NCBI RefSeq assembly: GCF_954871325.1
Contig: NC_088775.1
Coordinates: 43,625,561-43,689,560, forward strand
DNA: 64,000 bases
DNA from: Gordionus sp. m RMFG-2023
Taxonomy: Eukaryota > Nematomorpha > Gordioida > Chordodea > Parachordodidae
Direction of reading: 5' to 3'
The translations under genes were made by a program, and so were the position numbers. The notes under the pieces are model-generated. The model saw only the letters and a program-made list of their open reading frames with translations. It ran no database searches and had not been told where the DNA came from. This document shows, in pieces, positions 22,589 through 34,000 of the stretch. The stretch's first letter is position 1, and each line of letters opens with the position of its first letter.

Positions 22589-24895
22589 ACACTGTGTAAC
22601 AAATTTCGACTTGATTTTTTGGGAGAAAATAAAATAAACATGTTTTAAGACAGTTTTTTATGCATATTCTAAATCCGCTGTCAGTTTTTTTCTAGCACCT
22701 CAGGTTTTTAATTTATTTTAGGTTAAAGTGGCCAAAAAAGACATTTTTAGCACTTTTTGAAGGTTTATAACTTCGGTTCTAATGATCCCTACAACTAAAA
22801 AAATATCTTAATTTTTGCAGCAAACCTTCCTTATTATTATTATACATTTTTTTTTATAAAATCCTTACTCAATTTTTAAACAACCTATATTTTTTAAATT
22901 TACCTTTATTTATAAAATCTTTTTTAATATAGCTTACATTTAATATATTTATTTATTGTGGCTTTCGTTCTATTCGCTACACTGCACACGGTACGATTCC
23001 CAAACAATTTATTTTAAATGAAATAGTTATATTTCTCATATTTAAATAAATATATTATGCTAAGTTAACCTATCTCATATTTTACTTTCGTCAGGATTGC
23101 GATCATTTTGAGATCGCAGCATATCTTAAATTCGTAAATATAATAATTTATTTTTGACAATAAATATTTCATAATTTAATATGATTCATTTAACTGGTTG
23201 GAATAGGCGATGGGAATTGATGGCTTAGAATTTCCGTTATGAAGCAAAACTTTTTAAACGATGCTCCACGGAATCGATATGAAGTTCGAACTCCATTTTT
23301 AAAAATTTTAAAATCATTAAGCCTTGAGGCTAAAAATTCGGACTTTCTTTTTGAAAGTAAATTTCTGGTCATGTCATTTAGTTGCTCTTGTGACATAAAT
23401 GGCGAATCCTCTTCGGGATGATACTCAAGATCAATATTGTCATTGTCCTGGCAACGTAATTTTTCCAGCTGCGAACTATTAAAAAAAGGAACTGTTGCAT
23501 ATTATATTTTACCGGATAAACAACCGATGAAATTTCAGGATAACGAATTTTCTACTTATTTTTTTTGTTAAACCCAAATGTACTAATCGAGCAAAAATAA
23601 CAATCCCACGAATGATTTCTTGCTACGTGCCAAAATGCAGGTTTCGAATAAGGCAAATATGACCGTTTTCCATTTACCCATAAATTAAAAGAATTATAAC
23701 ATGTTTTACATATGTAATTAGGGGCAAATGGTTTATCCAAATCGCAGAGTGGAATATTGTAATAAATTTCATAAATCCTTTGAATGATTGGAGAAATTGG
23801 ACATTTTTGTACGGGCAATATATAGCCCGCACAGATGTGACAAAATTTAGAGACACACTTTAAACAAGGGGACCTCGGCATTAATTTTTTGTAGAATATT
23901 ATATACGGAGGGAATTTGAATAATATTTAAAATCCAATTATATAAAAAAATTAATGAAAGAAATTAAATGTTTATGAAAAATTAAGCGCGAAAAAAAATA
24001 ATACTTCTCCTTTCTTCCTACTCGTTATTTGGCATTATTATTTATTTCCCATACTACGGGTTCAAGGTACTCCATTGGAAAATCATATATTTTGATATAA
24101 ATTGATTAAAAAAACAAATATGCTTAAATACATCTAAAAAAGATAAATATTAATAAAAATATGAAAAAATTACCAATTATTGCATTTTAAATGAATTTTG
24201 CATCAAAAATGCTCAATTCAAAAAGAGTACAAATTAAAAAAGTGGGTACAGATATCTGATTTTGGTATAAATTGATCATAAATGCATAAAATATTACTAA
24301 ATACAACTAAAAAAGATAAATATTACCTTAATTTTGCTTTAAAAATGCTTTATGCAGAGAAAATTCAATAAAAGTGTACAAATCAAAAAGTTCAAAAATA
24401 TCTGTACCGACTTTTTTAATTTATAGATTTTGGTTGAATTTTGATGGCATAGAGTACTTTTGAAATATAATTAGAATTAATATATAATCTTGAGCATATT
24501 TGAAGCAAAATTATATAAAATTTATCTTCTAAAGTTAATAATTTTGATAGTAATTTAAATTGAAAACTTAAGACCCCCAATACGAAATTCTTTACCATTT
24601 TTCTCAAAAACCAATCGATTAAAAATTATAAAAATTAATAAATTAATTTATAAAGAAATATAAGTTTAACACTATCACCAATTTTCAGGGATTTTTATTC
24701 AGTACATCTTAAAATATATCCGTATAAAGACCTAAATTTTACCATTTTTGAGATTTCGAAAAATTGTTTTATACGATAATATATTTAAAACTTGACGTGT
24801 AGGGAAAGTTTGGAAAACGGATTCGAACTCAGCGTCAAATTCTGCACCAAAACTTGTTTTTATTTTCTTCTCCCATATTTCTTGTCACACAGTGT
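22589..24895 (-). mobile_element. 2.3-kb DNA transposon, right member of a head-to-head pair
   Basis: Inverted copy of 20231-22528, differing by rare substitutions and small indels. The ends are ACACTGTGTAACAA (22589) and TTGTCACACAGTGT (to 24895), with a possible 4-bp duplication AATA at 22585-22588 and 24896-24899. Because each copy has its own candidate duplication, two insertions are as likely as one inverted duplication. Confidence 0.85.
23190..23881 (-). pseudogene. Cys-rich transposon-associated protein, right copy
   Basis: Same reading as 21246-21940 on the opposite strand: the 109-residue part is identical, and the second part differs by one deleted residue (RNLLSK for RNLQLSK) and the last residue. 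It shares the same early stop, so the truncation predates the duplication. Confidence 0.7.
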
Positions 24896-24899
24896 AATA

Positions 24900-27160
24900 T
24901 TTGAATTTTTAGAATAGGGATTTTTGTAAAATAATTTTTATAGGAATTGGTAATATTTTTAAAATAATTATAAAGTGGGTGAATAATTAGGAATGGATTT
25001 TTCAAATATTTCAATATATAACAATTGTTGTTGAAAATTGAATATATTTTAATTGTTACATAGATAACATTTAAAAAAAAAAATTTTTGTATGAATTTTA
25101 ACCCTATTGTGGAAAAAAATGGAATATTAAAAGAAAAAAGATTTTGAATGAATTTTGACCCTAGTGTGGGGAAATGGAATATTTTTAATTGTTACGCTGT
25201 TAACATTAAAGGAAATATTGTTTGGAAAGTATTTTCCCATATTTTATATAGATAAATTGAATATATCTTTGCTGAAATAAAGGTAATTATTGTATTGAAA
25301 TAAAAGAAAAATTGATTAGTAACGAAATTAAGAATTATTTATAAAACTTTATGAAATAAAGGTAGATGAATTGTTTTGAAAAGATATTTATAATTTTTAT
25401 AGATATATAAATGCTTCTTAAGTTTATATAACTTATATTGGTATAAATTCAGCACTCTATTTTTGTCTAATTTAGACGGGTACATATTGTTATAAATTTT
25501 TCGAGATATGGTAAGTAAGTACAATATTACTTGTGGTACATTTAAAATTACATCCTTTTATTTAAAGAGATATCGCAAAATGGGAAGTTGGTTGATTAAA
25601 TGCCAACAGGCGATGGGGGATAAAATATAGTTTTAAAAATTTATAAAATTCTGGGTTCTAGTGGAAACATGGAATTAAATTTTTTTTTATATATTACACT
25701 TTGCTTATTTTTATAATTTTTTCTATATAAATCGATATTTAAATTTGATGGAAATTGTTTATATTTTTTTTAATATTTTTTTTATTATGATCTTCATTTT
25801 GTAAATATTAATACATTGACCCCTTTGAATAAAAAAAAAGAAAAACTTATTGTGTCATATATTGAAACTTAATTTTTGGTGAATTGACAACTCATTTTAT
25901 AAATAAGTAGGCTAAACTTCTTATATATTGATGAATCGGTAACATTTATTTAGAATATTTTTTGTTTTTCTTTAAATTTATATTATGAGTGTGTATTCTC
26001 CATGAAATCATTTTTAAAAAAAATTATATTCGAAGCACAAATCATATACATTATAAAAGAAATATACAGATTTATTTTATTTTTGTGGATACAATTGTAT
26101 CCCATAAATTATAACCTATTCTTTTGTTTATATGATTTGTTTTTGATATTGATATTTGGAACAAAGAAGAATATTGGAAATAAAAACCATTAAAAAACGA
26201 CAGAAAGCATTTATTATGAAAATTAAATCAATGTTTATGGTTAGATTTATATTATTTTTATCCGTTTGACAGTATATAAAAAAAAATAATAAGAAAAATA
26301 TGCCAAAATTTGCATTAGTTAATATTTGTCAGAAGTATTATTTTAATTCCTCAATTAATTGAGAACCACAAAGCAATTAATAGAGAAACTGAAAACTAAA
26401 ATGTCATACTCTAAACGTAAAGAGCCAAGCATTTAGAAAAATTAATTTTGAAACTCATATCAATCCATTAAGTATTTCTTTATTAGGATACTTTTATTTC
26501 CTTATTTCGTTTGACAGATGGCTTAAAGGGGCAAAAATGATTCATGAAATAAGGTGAAAAAAATTGTCAAAATTAGCATCATATAAGAACGAAGAATATA
26601 GGCGTTTCTAAATATTTGGTTTATATTAATTATTTAGTGCCTTATTTATTAATTCTTCAATCAATTTCGCTAGCCAAAAAAATTACGGAATTACAAGCCA
26701 AATAAAAATATGATATCACGCTTTAACCGTGGTCACCCAAACTTCTGGAGGCTAACTCTTAAATTTATATCAATAACTAGCATGTACTAGTGCCTCAAAT
26801 GATTTAATAGGAAGTTTAAAGAAAAACGTATTATTGCTAAAATAAAAAAAATGACAAGATAGCATCAAACTAGAAAGAAAATTGATGTACCTAATATCTG
26901 GTTATGTCAATGTATAATGCCTGATTAGTACTTACTAATTTATTAATCAATTTTTCCCATAAGTAAATAGAATTTAGTTATAATATAAAATGACGGCACG
27001 TCCTAGACTGAGTCTTAAATATTGGGTTTCAAATTGAGATTCAAAATTGAATTACGCCTGAATTCATAAGGGTCCCCTATTCAAATATTGTTGAATTTTA
27101 TGATTTTATGATCTTTGTAGATTTGTTTATATGGGTTTATTTAATATATGAAGTAAAATA
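24900..27160. other. AT-rich intergenic DNA
   Basis: No gene is recognised. 25040-25210 holds an imperfect tandem duplication (GAATTTTGACCCTAGTGTGG / GAATTTTAACCCTATTGTGG). Short open stretches at 25339-25524 and 26002-26193 have no family resemblance and look like chance. Confidence 0.5.
26131..26189 (+). repeat. direct repeat, right copy
   Basis: Matches 19312-19370 (TTGATATTGATATTTGGAA core). Similarity fades on both sides. Confidence 0.6.
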
Positions 27161-27168
27161 GTTTATAT

Positions 27169-27407
27169 CAGAGACCTACAAGTACCATTTGCACGGCCCG
27201 GGCCCGATATTTTTCAATAAAATTTTTCGGCCTTGCCCGGCCGGCTTTTTAAAAATAATATTATATTTATTTTTGATTTTATAGCTAAATATTTGGCTTT
27301 AAAAAATACGGCCTGGCCCAGGTATTTTTTAAAAAAATTTCAGGCCCTGCCCGGGTATATTTAAAAACGATCCGGGCCAGGCTTAGGGCCGAGCCTGCAG
27401 GTCTCAG
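27169..27407. mobile_element. hAT-type MITE with GC-rich CCCGGG arms
   Basis: 239 bp starting CAGAGACCTACAAG and ending CTGCAGGTCTCAG, with a perfect 8-bp target duplication GTTTATAT at 27161-27168 and 27408-27415. The inside alternates GGCCCGG-type motifs with AT-rich tracts on both arms. There is no coding capacity. A longer relative lies at 56001-56325. Confidence 0.92.
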
Positions 27408-27639
27408 GTTTATATCTCATTATATTTTGAAATTTAAAAAATTTGATATGAATCTGAATCCCATATTAGGACGCAGTCCTAAATATAAAGTCCAATAATA
27501 GTAATAGTTAGACCAATATGTAATGCTTAAATATAGTATACATTTTAGCTTAATCTACAATGGGGTTGAAAGCAGTATAACCTACTCAGTCTAAATGAAT
27601 TCTATAAATTATATTTATTCATTCTTAATAAAAATAAAT

Positions 27640-28126
27640 GAAAAATAAGATTTTACACGAATGGATTATAATGTAATTGTTGAGTCAAAATCAACTCTAT
27701 GAATTTAATATATATCTAGCTCGATTCGCAGCAAGACAAGTCAATCGTTCCAATATTAATGGTTTTGAAGAATAATATAAAATAAACTTCTATATCCCCC
27801 TCTTGGATAAGTTTACACCAAGCGCTGATAAAATCATTGAAAAATTAGCTGAATTACGGAGATTGAATTTCATATAATGAAGTTATAATATGCTTCTTAA
27901 TTATATTTTTTTCATGAAAAATTTGAATTTATAATCAAATTTTAAATGCTTAAAAAAATTTATATTTATTTTAAAGTTCCTTTTCGAAACATTTATTTTT
28001 AAAATAATCACTACTGCTAGTCCTAATAAATTTTCGAAACTCTTAGATATTCTTTAATAACTCCTAGTAATTATTTATAATCAGAAGCATCCCCCCCCCC
28101 ATAGAAAATTTTTGTGTACGCGCTGG
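27640..28126 (+). mobile_element. hAT fragment, GCGTACGC/poly-G family, C-terminal piece
   Basis: The plus strand reads QLYEFNIYLARFAARQVNRSNI, then NFYIPLLDKF, matching the DUF4371-type hAT segment at 55560-55720 (LPRLVARQAH..NI). It ends with a poly-C run and TGTGTACGCGCTGG near 28126, comparable to the right end of 54914-56661. The left end is lost. Confidence 0.7.
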
Positions 28127-30744
28127 TGTTATAAAATTAACTAACTTTTTAATTTATTTAAGTTTAAAATTTCAATGGCATTTAAAATTTTTAATTAAAT
28201 TTTTCAACTTAAATATAAAATTTTTGTAATCTACTTTTACACTATTAAAAAAAATTATTTGTTGGGATTGTTTTATTGAATGATTTGTTCCCAATAATGA
28301 ACAATCAAACTGTGAATCATAATAATTCCTCCACCAGTAATAAACAACTTTTAGTAACTTAATTATAATCAAACTTTGTTTTAAGCATTTCATTATCCGT
28401 GGATTTAATAGACACAAATGTAAGTTTTAAAATTATGATATAGTTTTAAATGTTAACAATAATTATACTGATAACAAAAACATTGGAATCTCACAACTAC
28501 TTGATAAAAAATTTTTCTCCGCCTTATTCCTTGATACTCCCAAGCTAATTTTATTACTCGAATTCCTAAAGGTGCTCGATTTCTGGTGGCCAAAAGGTTT
28601 TCTGATTGCATTTCATCCCTCAAAATTTCAATTGCGAAAAGGAATAGCTCAGATCTTTTTTCCGGTTCCACGTCAATTCAGCGCGGAAAATTCGGCGCGG
28701 CGACAATTCGGCGCGTATTTATTAAGTTGCAATTTGTTATAAATTACTTAGTATAAAAATATAAAGATGATTAAATAGAATTCATTTTGAATGTTGGTAT
28801 TATTATTTATTTCTTCATATTTATTTTTACAAAAATCTCAATTTTATTTACTAAATGTATATCGAAAAAAATAACTAATATTTATACCTATTTCTTTAAT
28901 AGACCATTTTACCACATTATAAGGTATGTTGATTAGTAGCCAATATTATGTAAGCCTGGAGATTTTACGCATAGAAGGAAGAAAGAAAAATAAAGATTTG
29001 ACTTCTATCTCTAATCTTATATATTATTTTGTCTACAATCTTAATCAACCGTTTTTAAAAATAGATCCAAAATACCCCCCTGATAAGTACTTTAATGTTA
29101 AATCTTAAATCCCCTTTTCACGCCTAATTTTAGACAATAAAAAAATAATAAAATTATAAAAGTTTAAAAAAATAATAAACCCCCCTGATAAGTAATATGC
29201 CCAAAATCTGGCGTGATACCCTTTTTTCCCTTTAATACTCTCAAGGTGTCCGACAAAACTTTACCCAAATTTATAACCCAACAAATTAAAGATGTCACCC
29301 TTAACAAAGTGCCATGCCTTCTAGGTAACTTTTCATCCTCCAATTATCGTACAAAAAATTATATGTCTCTCATGCCCCTTTCAACTTGGTGTGGGAATAG
29401 TGGGTAGTTGTGAGGCCATGACACACATAACTTTTATTCATTTAGAAAGCAATCCCTCAAATGAAACTTGAATAAGATCGACTTTGCAAATGATTTTAAT
29501 ACCCTGTCTCGAAATTCTTTCTTAAATTCCTCGAGCAATCTTTTCCCGTAAATAGCTGATTTTTACATTCTTGATATCTTTTCCACTTTACAATTCAATT
29601 CTTATAAAATTCTCTCCATGGAATGGATTCAACAAAGTGATCTACTTCGATCATTGCTATTTTTAGTCTCGAAATCCACTTTATGATCAAGTGAATCATC
29701 TTGCTCACTTTCTTCCATATATAATTAACGATGGTATAATCTGTGGCTCATTCAAATAAAGCGATTGATACAATCCTGAAAATTGGTTTATCTTTAGGGC
29801 TCATTCTCAATTAGAGTAAATCCTAATTCATCCAACTAAACAGTTCCGAACCTAACACCCACAATTTAAGATCCTAAATCAAGATCAACCAACATACAAA
29901 GGATCCCCGATTGGTGACAACTCGGTCGTTTGTACCTTTGATTCAACTCTCGAGACTCTTTGCCAGTTGGATGATATCTAATCTGCCACCTGCAAACAAA
30001 GAAATGGGGTACCCGGTGATTGCCTGCTGCGTCGAAACTCTATTATCATGCATACAATTGATCGTCAATTTTTTCGTCGCTGCTAAATGGCTAAGGGCAC
30101 GAATTCCTCAAAGCTATTCCTTATATTAACCTTCAATTAACTCACTAAAAATGACTTACACATGCCATTGATATCCGTCTCAACTGCTCAATTACCCAAC
30201 CAAATTGCTTTGCTTTTGTTGTAGTGCTCCAGTCGACTTGAAGAGAGAACATAGCCTGCTATGCGGTTCATGCGAAAAGGTATTCCTAGACATCAATGCA
30301 ACGCTATCATTCAATATGCCGTTAAATCTGTTCTGATTCTATCAATCTTAGAACCTCTTGGTCTTTTCATATCTGATGGCAAGCATTCAACGGGCATAAC
30401 CCAAATTCCTTGGGAAAGGGATCAATTCTTAATTTGAGACTATTCCTGATTGATCCATTACCCCCCACAAATTCTAACACGAACATATTTGATCTAAATA
30501 TATAAATATTCTAAAATATCCGAATAGCATATTTTTATACCAATAATCCCCTCTACATTCGCCATATTTGATGGCCGAGCTTTATCCTTCTTCAAAGTCG
30601 GTTCATTCACATATCCGTAAAGTTATCGATAAACCCAGAGAGATTTCTACCTTAAACAAAGGCTTTCCATCGCCATGCACAAATAGAAAGTTTCATTGGA
30701 AGTCTTCTTACCAACTAACTTTAATCCTTTACATATTATTATTA
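28127..30744. other. intergenic DNA without an assignable gene
   Basis: A 72-codon minus-strand reading at 28453-28671 (MEPEKRSELFLFAIEILRDE...) has balanced composition but no family I recognise; it sits against the GC-rich motif at 28674-28720. The stretch 29160-30700 is less AT-rich, may be an old element, and shows no diagnostic motif on either strand. Confidence 0.4.
28674..28720. repeat. GC-rich AATTCGGCGCG motif cluster
   Basis: Three close copies of AATTC(A/G)GCGCGG within 47 bp in otherwise AT-rich DNA, suggestive of one end of a transposon. No partner end was found. Confidence 0.5.
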
Positions 30745-30758
30745 TTTATTTTTTATTT
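30745..30758 (-). promoter_or_regulatory. possible polyadenylation signals of the sulfotransferase gene
   Basis: Two AATAAA hexamers on the minus strand (30745-30750 and 30753-30758), about 255 nt downstream of the stop codon. AT-rich sequence makes chance matches common. Confidence 0.3.
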
Positions 30759-31010
30759 TTTATGTATATAATTTTATTATACTAACATTTATAATATGTA
30801 GGTATTTATATTATTATAATATGCTTTGATTCGAATTAATCAAGATATATATAATATAAGGTAAAATAAATTTTATAATAATTATCTATTTCTAAAATCC
30901 TCATTTTAATTCCATATTAAAACAAAACAATTAATAACTACTAAAACGTTAACAAATAATAAACAAATCCCAATTCTAAAATATTTTGTATTCAATAAAA
31001 TTTCAAAAAT

Positions 31011-34000
31011 TTAGCTATTATTAACTCCACCCCATTTTCGATATCGGTTGAAGAATAATTGGCGGGCGAATTTATATAATTCTACATCTAAATGATTCAT
31101 TTTTAATATTTGGTGCCGAATTTTTAAGGTTTCATTATGACTCTTTATAATGGCATAATCGTAATGTTCAGCTATAAACTTATTAATATCGGGACCTTCA
31201 GGCCTTTTATCCATGTTAGTCACTGTTTTATTTATTAAGTTATACCCGAATGTAATTTTTATCATTTTCTTCAACTCCTTCACATTTTCAAGTAAGCCGA
31301 AAAATTTAATTCCAAACTTTAAGTTGTATTTGGCGCTCTCTAACATCAAATGTTCTAATTGTTCCTTGGACAGGTGTCTTAATTTTCTAATTAATAAAAG
31401 GTTAAACATAAAAATAAATAATAAATATACTATGTTATCGATGCAATGCAAACCCCCTTTGGACATTTATATCAAAAAATTCTATTGAATAAATGAATTC
31501 ATCTTTGGTACATTTAGCCTGGGGTTTTTATATTGATTATATAGCCCTGCAACAGACAATTTTTTTCAGGTCCAAAACCCGATCTTATCTGATTTATTTA
31601 TTAGACTGTTTAAAAAGTAAGATATTTCAAGGGAATAATATTATCAGCGCTTAAGGATATGAAACAATTTTATGGTTATCCTTAAAAATTATATTCATAA
31701 AAACATTTATGAAAACAAAATAATTAAAATTTTGTCGAGGACCGTGTCCGGTTCTGATCATAAATAAATGTTAAAATTTAGGACTAAATCGGACCGGATC
31801 CGAGGAAATGTCTTTTTGAGTTTTATCCCCTAGTTCGGTGGGATCGAACTTATTAAGAAGAAGAGAGAATACTATCATAGTCAAAAGATATTTAAATTAG
31901 CTTTTATTTCATGCAAAAATTATTTTAATTACCTTTCATTTGATACCCATATCAATTTTTTTTATTATAACCCCCTCCCCCACCTCCAAGATCAACGGAC
32001 TTCCAAAAACTTAGGCTCCCCACTTAGAATGAAGACTTAATTATAATTAAAATATATTTAAACTATTTGATTGCCCATATTGATATTTTTGTTATAAAAA
32101 TTTTTTAAATACCCTGATTTCTTCTCCACACCCTGAATATTTAGATACATCATTCATAGTTTACATTTTAATTAACTTTCATTGATCTTTGATAGTTATG
32201 ATTTCTTTAGAAATTATGACATTATAAAAGATACAATATATAAAATAAATTCTCTAAAAATAGACCAATGTTCTTTTTAAATTCAAATCCGCGTAGGGGT
32301 TTAAAATTACTAAAGAAAATGAAATAAAACCTTTTAACACTCCTGTAAGCAATTATCCCAACTGTGACATTTTCATGGAAGAGAATTAGAATTTTTAGGA
32401 TTGGAAGATATTTTAAAAGAAGTACATACCAAATTTCTTTAAAAAAATTTTTACCGAAGATTTTACATATTTTTAGATCCATCTTTTTTTTTAAATTATA
32501 ATAATTCATCGTTTCATGAAGTTTATAGAAATATATTAGAAAATATTTTAAATATGCGATTCTAACAATAACCTTCTAAAATGAGAGGTTACTATTTATA
32601 TCCATTGATCCTTATATTTCTGTCTTCAGTTTGGCACCAATCAACGCGGTGATATGTTTCTTTTTCATTCCTAAAGATATATAACCTTATAATTTCGGCA
32701 GCTTGGATCTTCAGCCATGTCAGAACTGTTTGACCCACAGTCTTAAAGACCTATCTATTTTTAAACCTTTAATTAACAAGTTTCTTAAAATACTCTAATC
32801 GAAACCCTATTTGAAATTTATTCAACTATTACAAAATACTTATTGTAAATTGGATATAACATCGTTCAACCACATACATTAATAAAATATGAAACGTCAG
32901 CTTATTACAAAGGGAGACATGGTCTTAATTGTATATGTAATCGAGTGCAAGAGCGGCTATTATAATAATTAGCCGTAGTCTTACTAGGGTCCAAATTTCA
33001 AACATCCTGGATCCTCTAATTTATCACAGACGATATCCTGATGGCATAGTTTAACTTCAATACCTTTGTCTTTGGGCAAATTCTTAATAACTAAAACCAA
33101 TGAATTCGAATCCGTTTGGTATTGCCGAGGTAAAAAGAAATATACTTTAAATTTAATTTTTTTTTTGTTTTTACACCAATGGATCTCATCCCTTGGAGAT
33201 ATGCCAAGCCGAACTTTAAGTTTTTAGGAAATATAAGCGGTAAAATCAAAGCATTACAACAGAACCCAAAGGAATTTTTTACTAAAACGAAAATATATAA
33301 ATTATCATTTTTAAAATAATCGTTTAATAAAAATGCTCTTTTGGAAAAAAAAGATATAATTAAAAAATGAACATATTATAATACAATAAAAGACCTTTTT
33401 ATTAAAATTTATTACATTTATCATAAACTGTCGATTATATATATAAAGTTTGTCGTCATAATTTAATTTAGCTTAAATTCAAATCGCTTAAAAGTAACTA
33501 TCGTTTTAAATTTACTTAACTGTTAAAATTAACTTGAAATTTAACTTTGCTAAACAATTTTCTAAATGTCAAATATAAAAATTTGCTGTGTAGCTGGCAA
33601 TATATCGGATGACTCAAAAAAACATCATAAATTATAACTCTAGTACACATCATTTTTATGAAATTTCGTATTGTTAAAGAGTATATGGAACTTAATATGT
33701 TTAAAATGCTGAATTTAATCGATCGAACGGGTATTTGGATAATAAATAATAAGCTAACAAGAAAAAATTCATAGGGGCTACATGCGTCCCGATTAGTTAA
33801 AGTATAACAGGGCATTTACTTTTTCAAATTTTTTTTTTAAATTATAACATAAAAGGACAAACATACTTTGAAATCTTTAATCAAAAAATTATAGAATTAT
33901 CAAATAAATAATATTAACGAAATATATATTAGATCGGTCCCCATTTTTCTTGTATAGCAGCCAATAAACTCTTCTTCGACTGATCGAAAAACAACATAAC

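Noticed and set aside
29160-30700. Less AT-rich stretch that might be a gene
   Set aside because: Both strands were read; stops are frequent, and no conserved motif or repeated end was seen.
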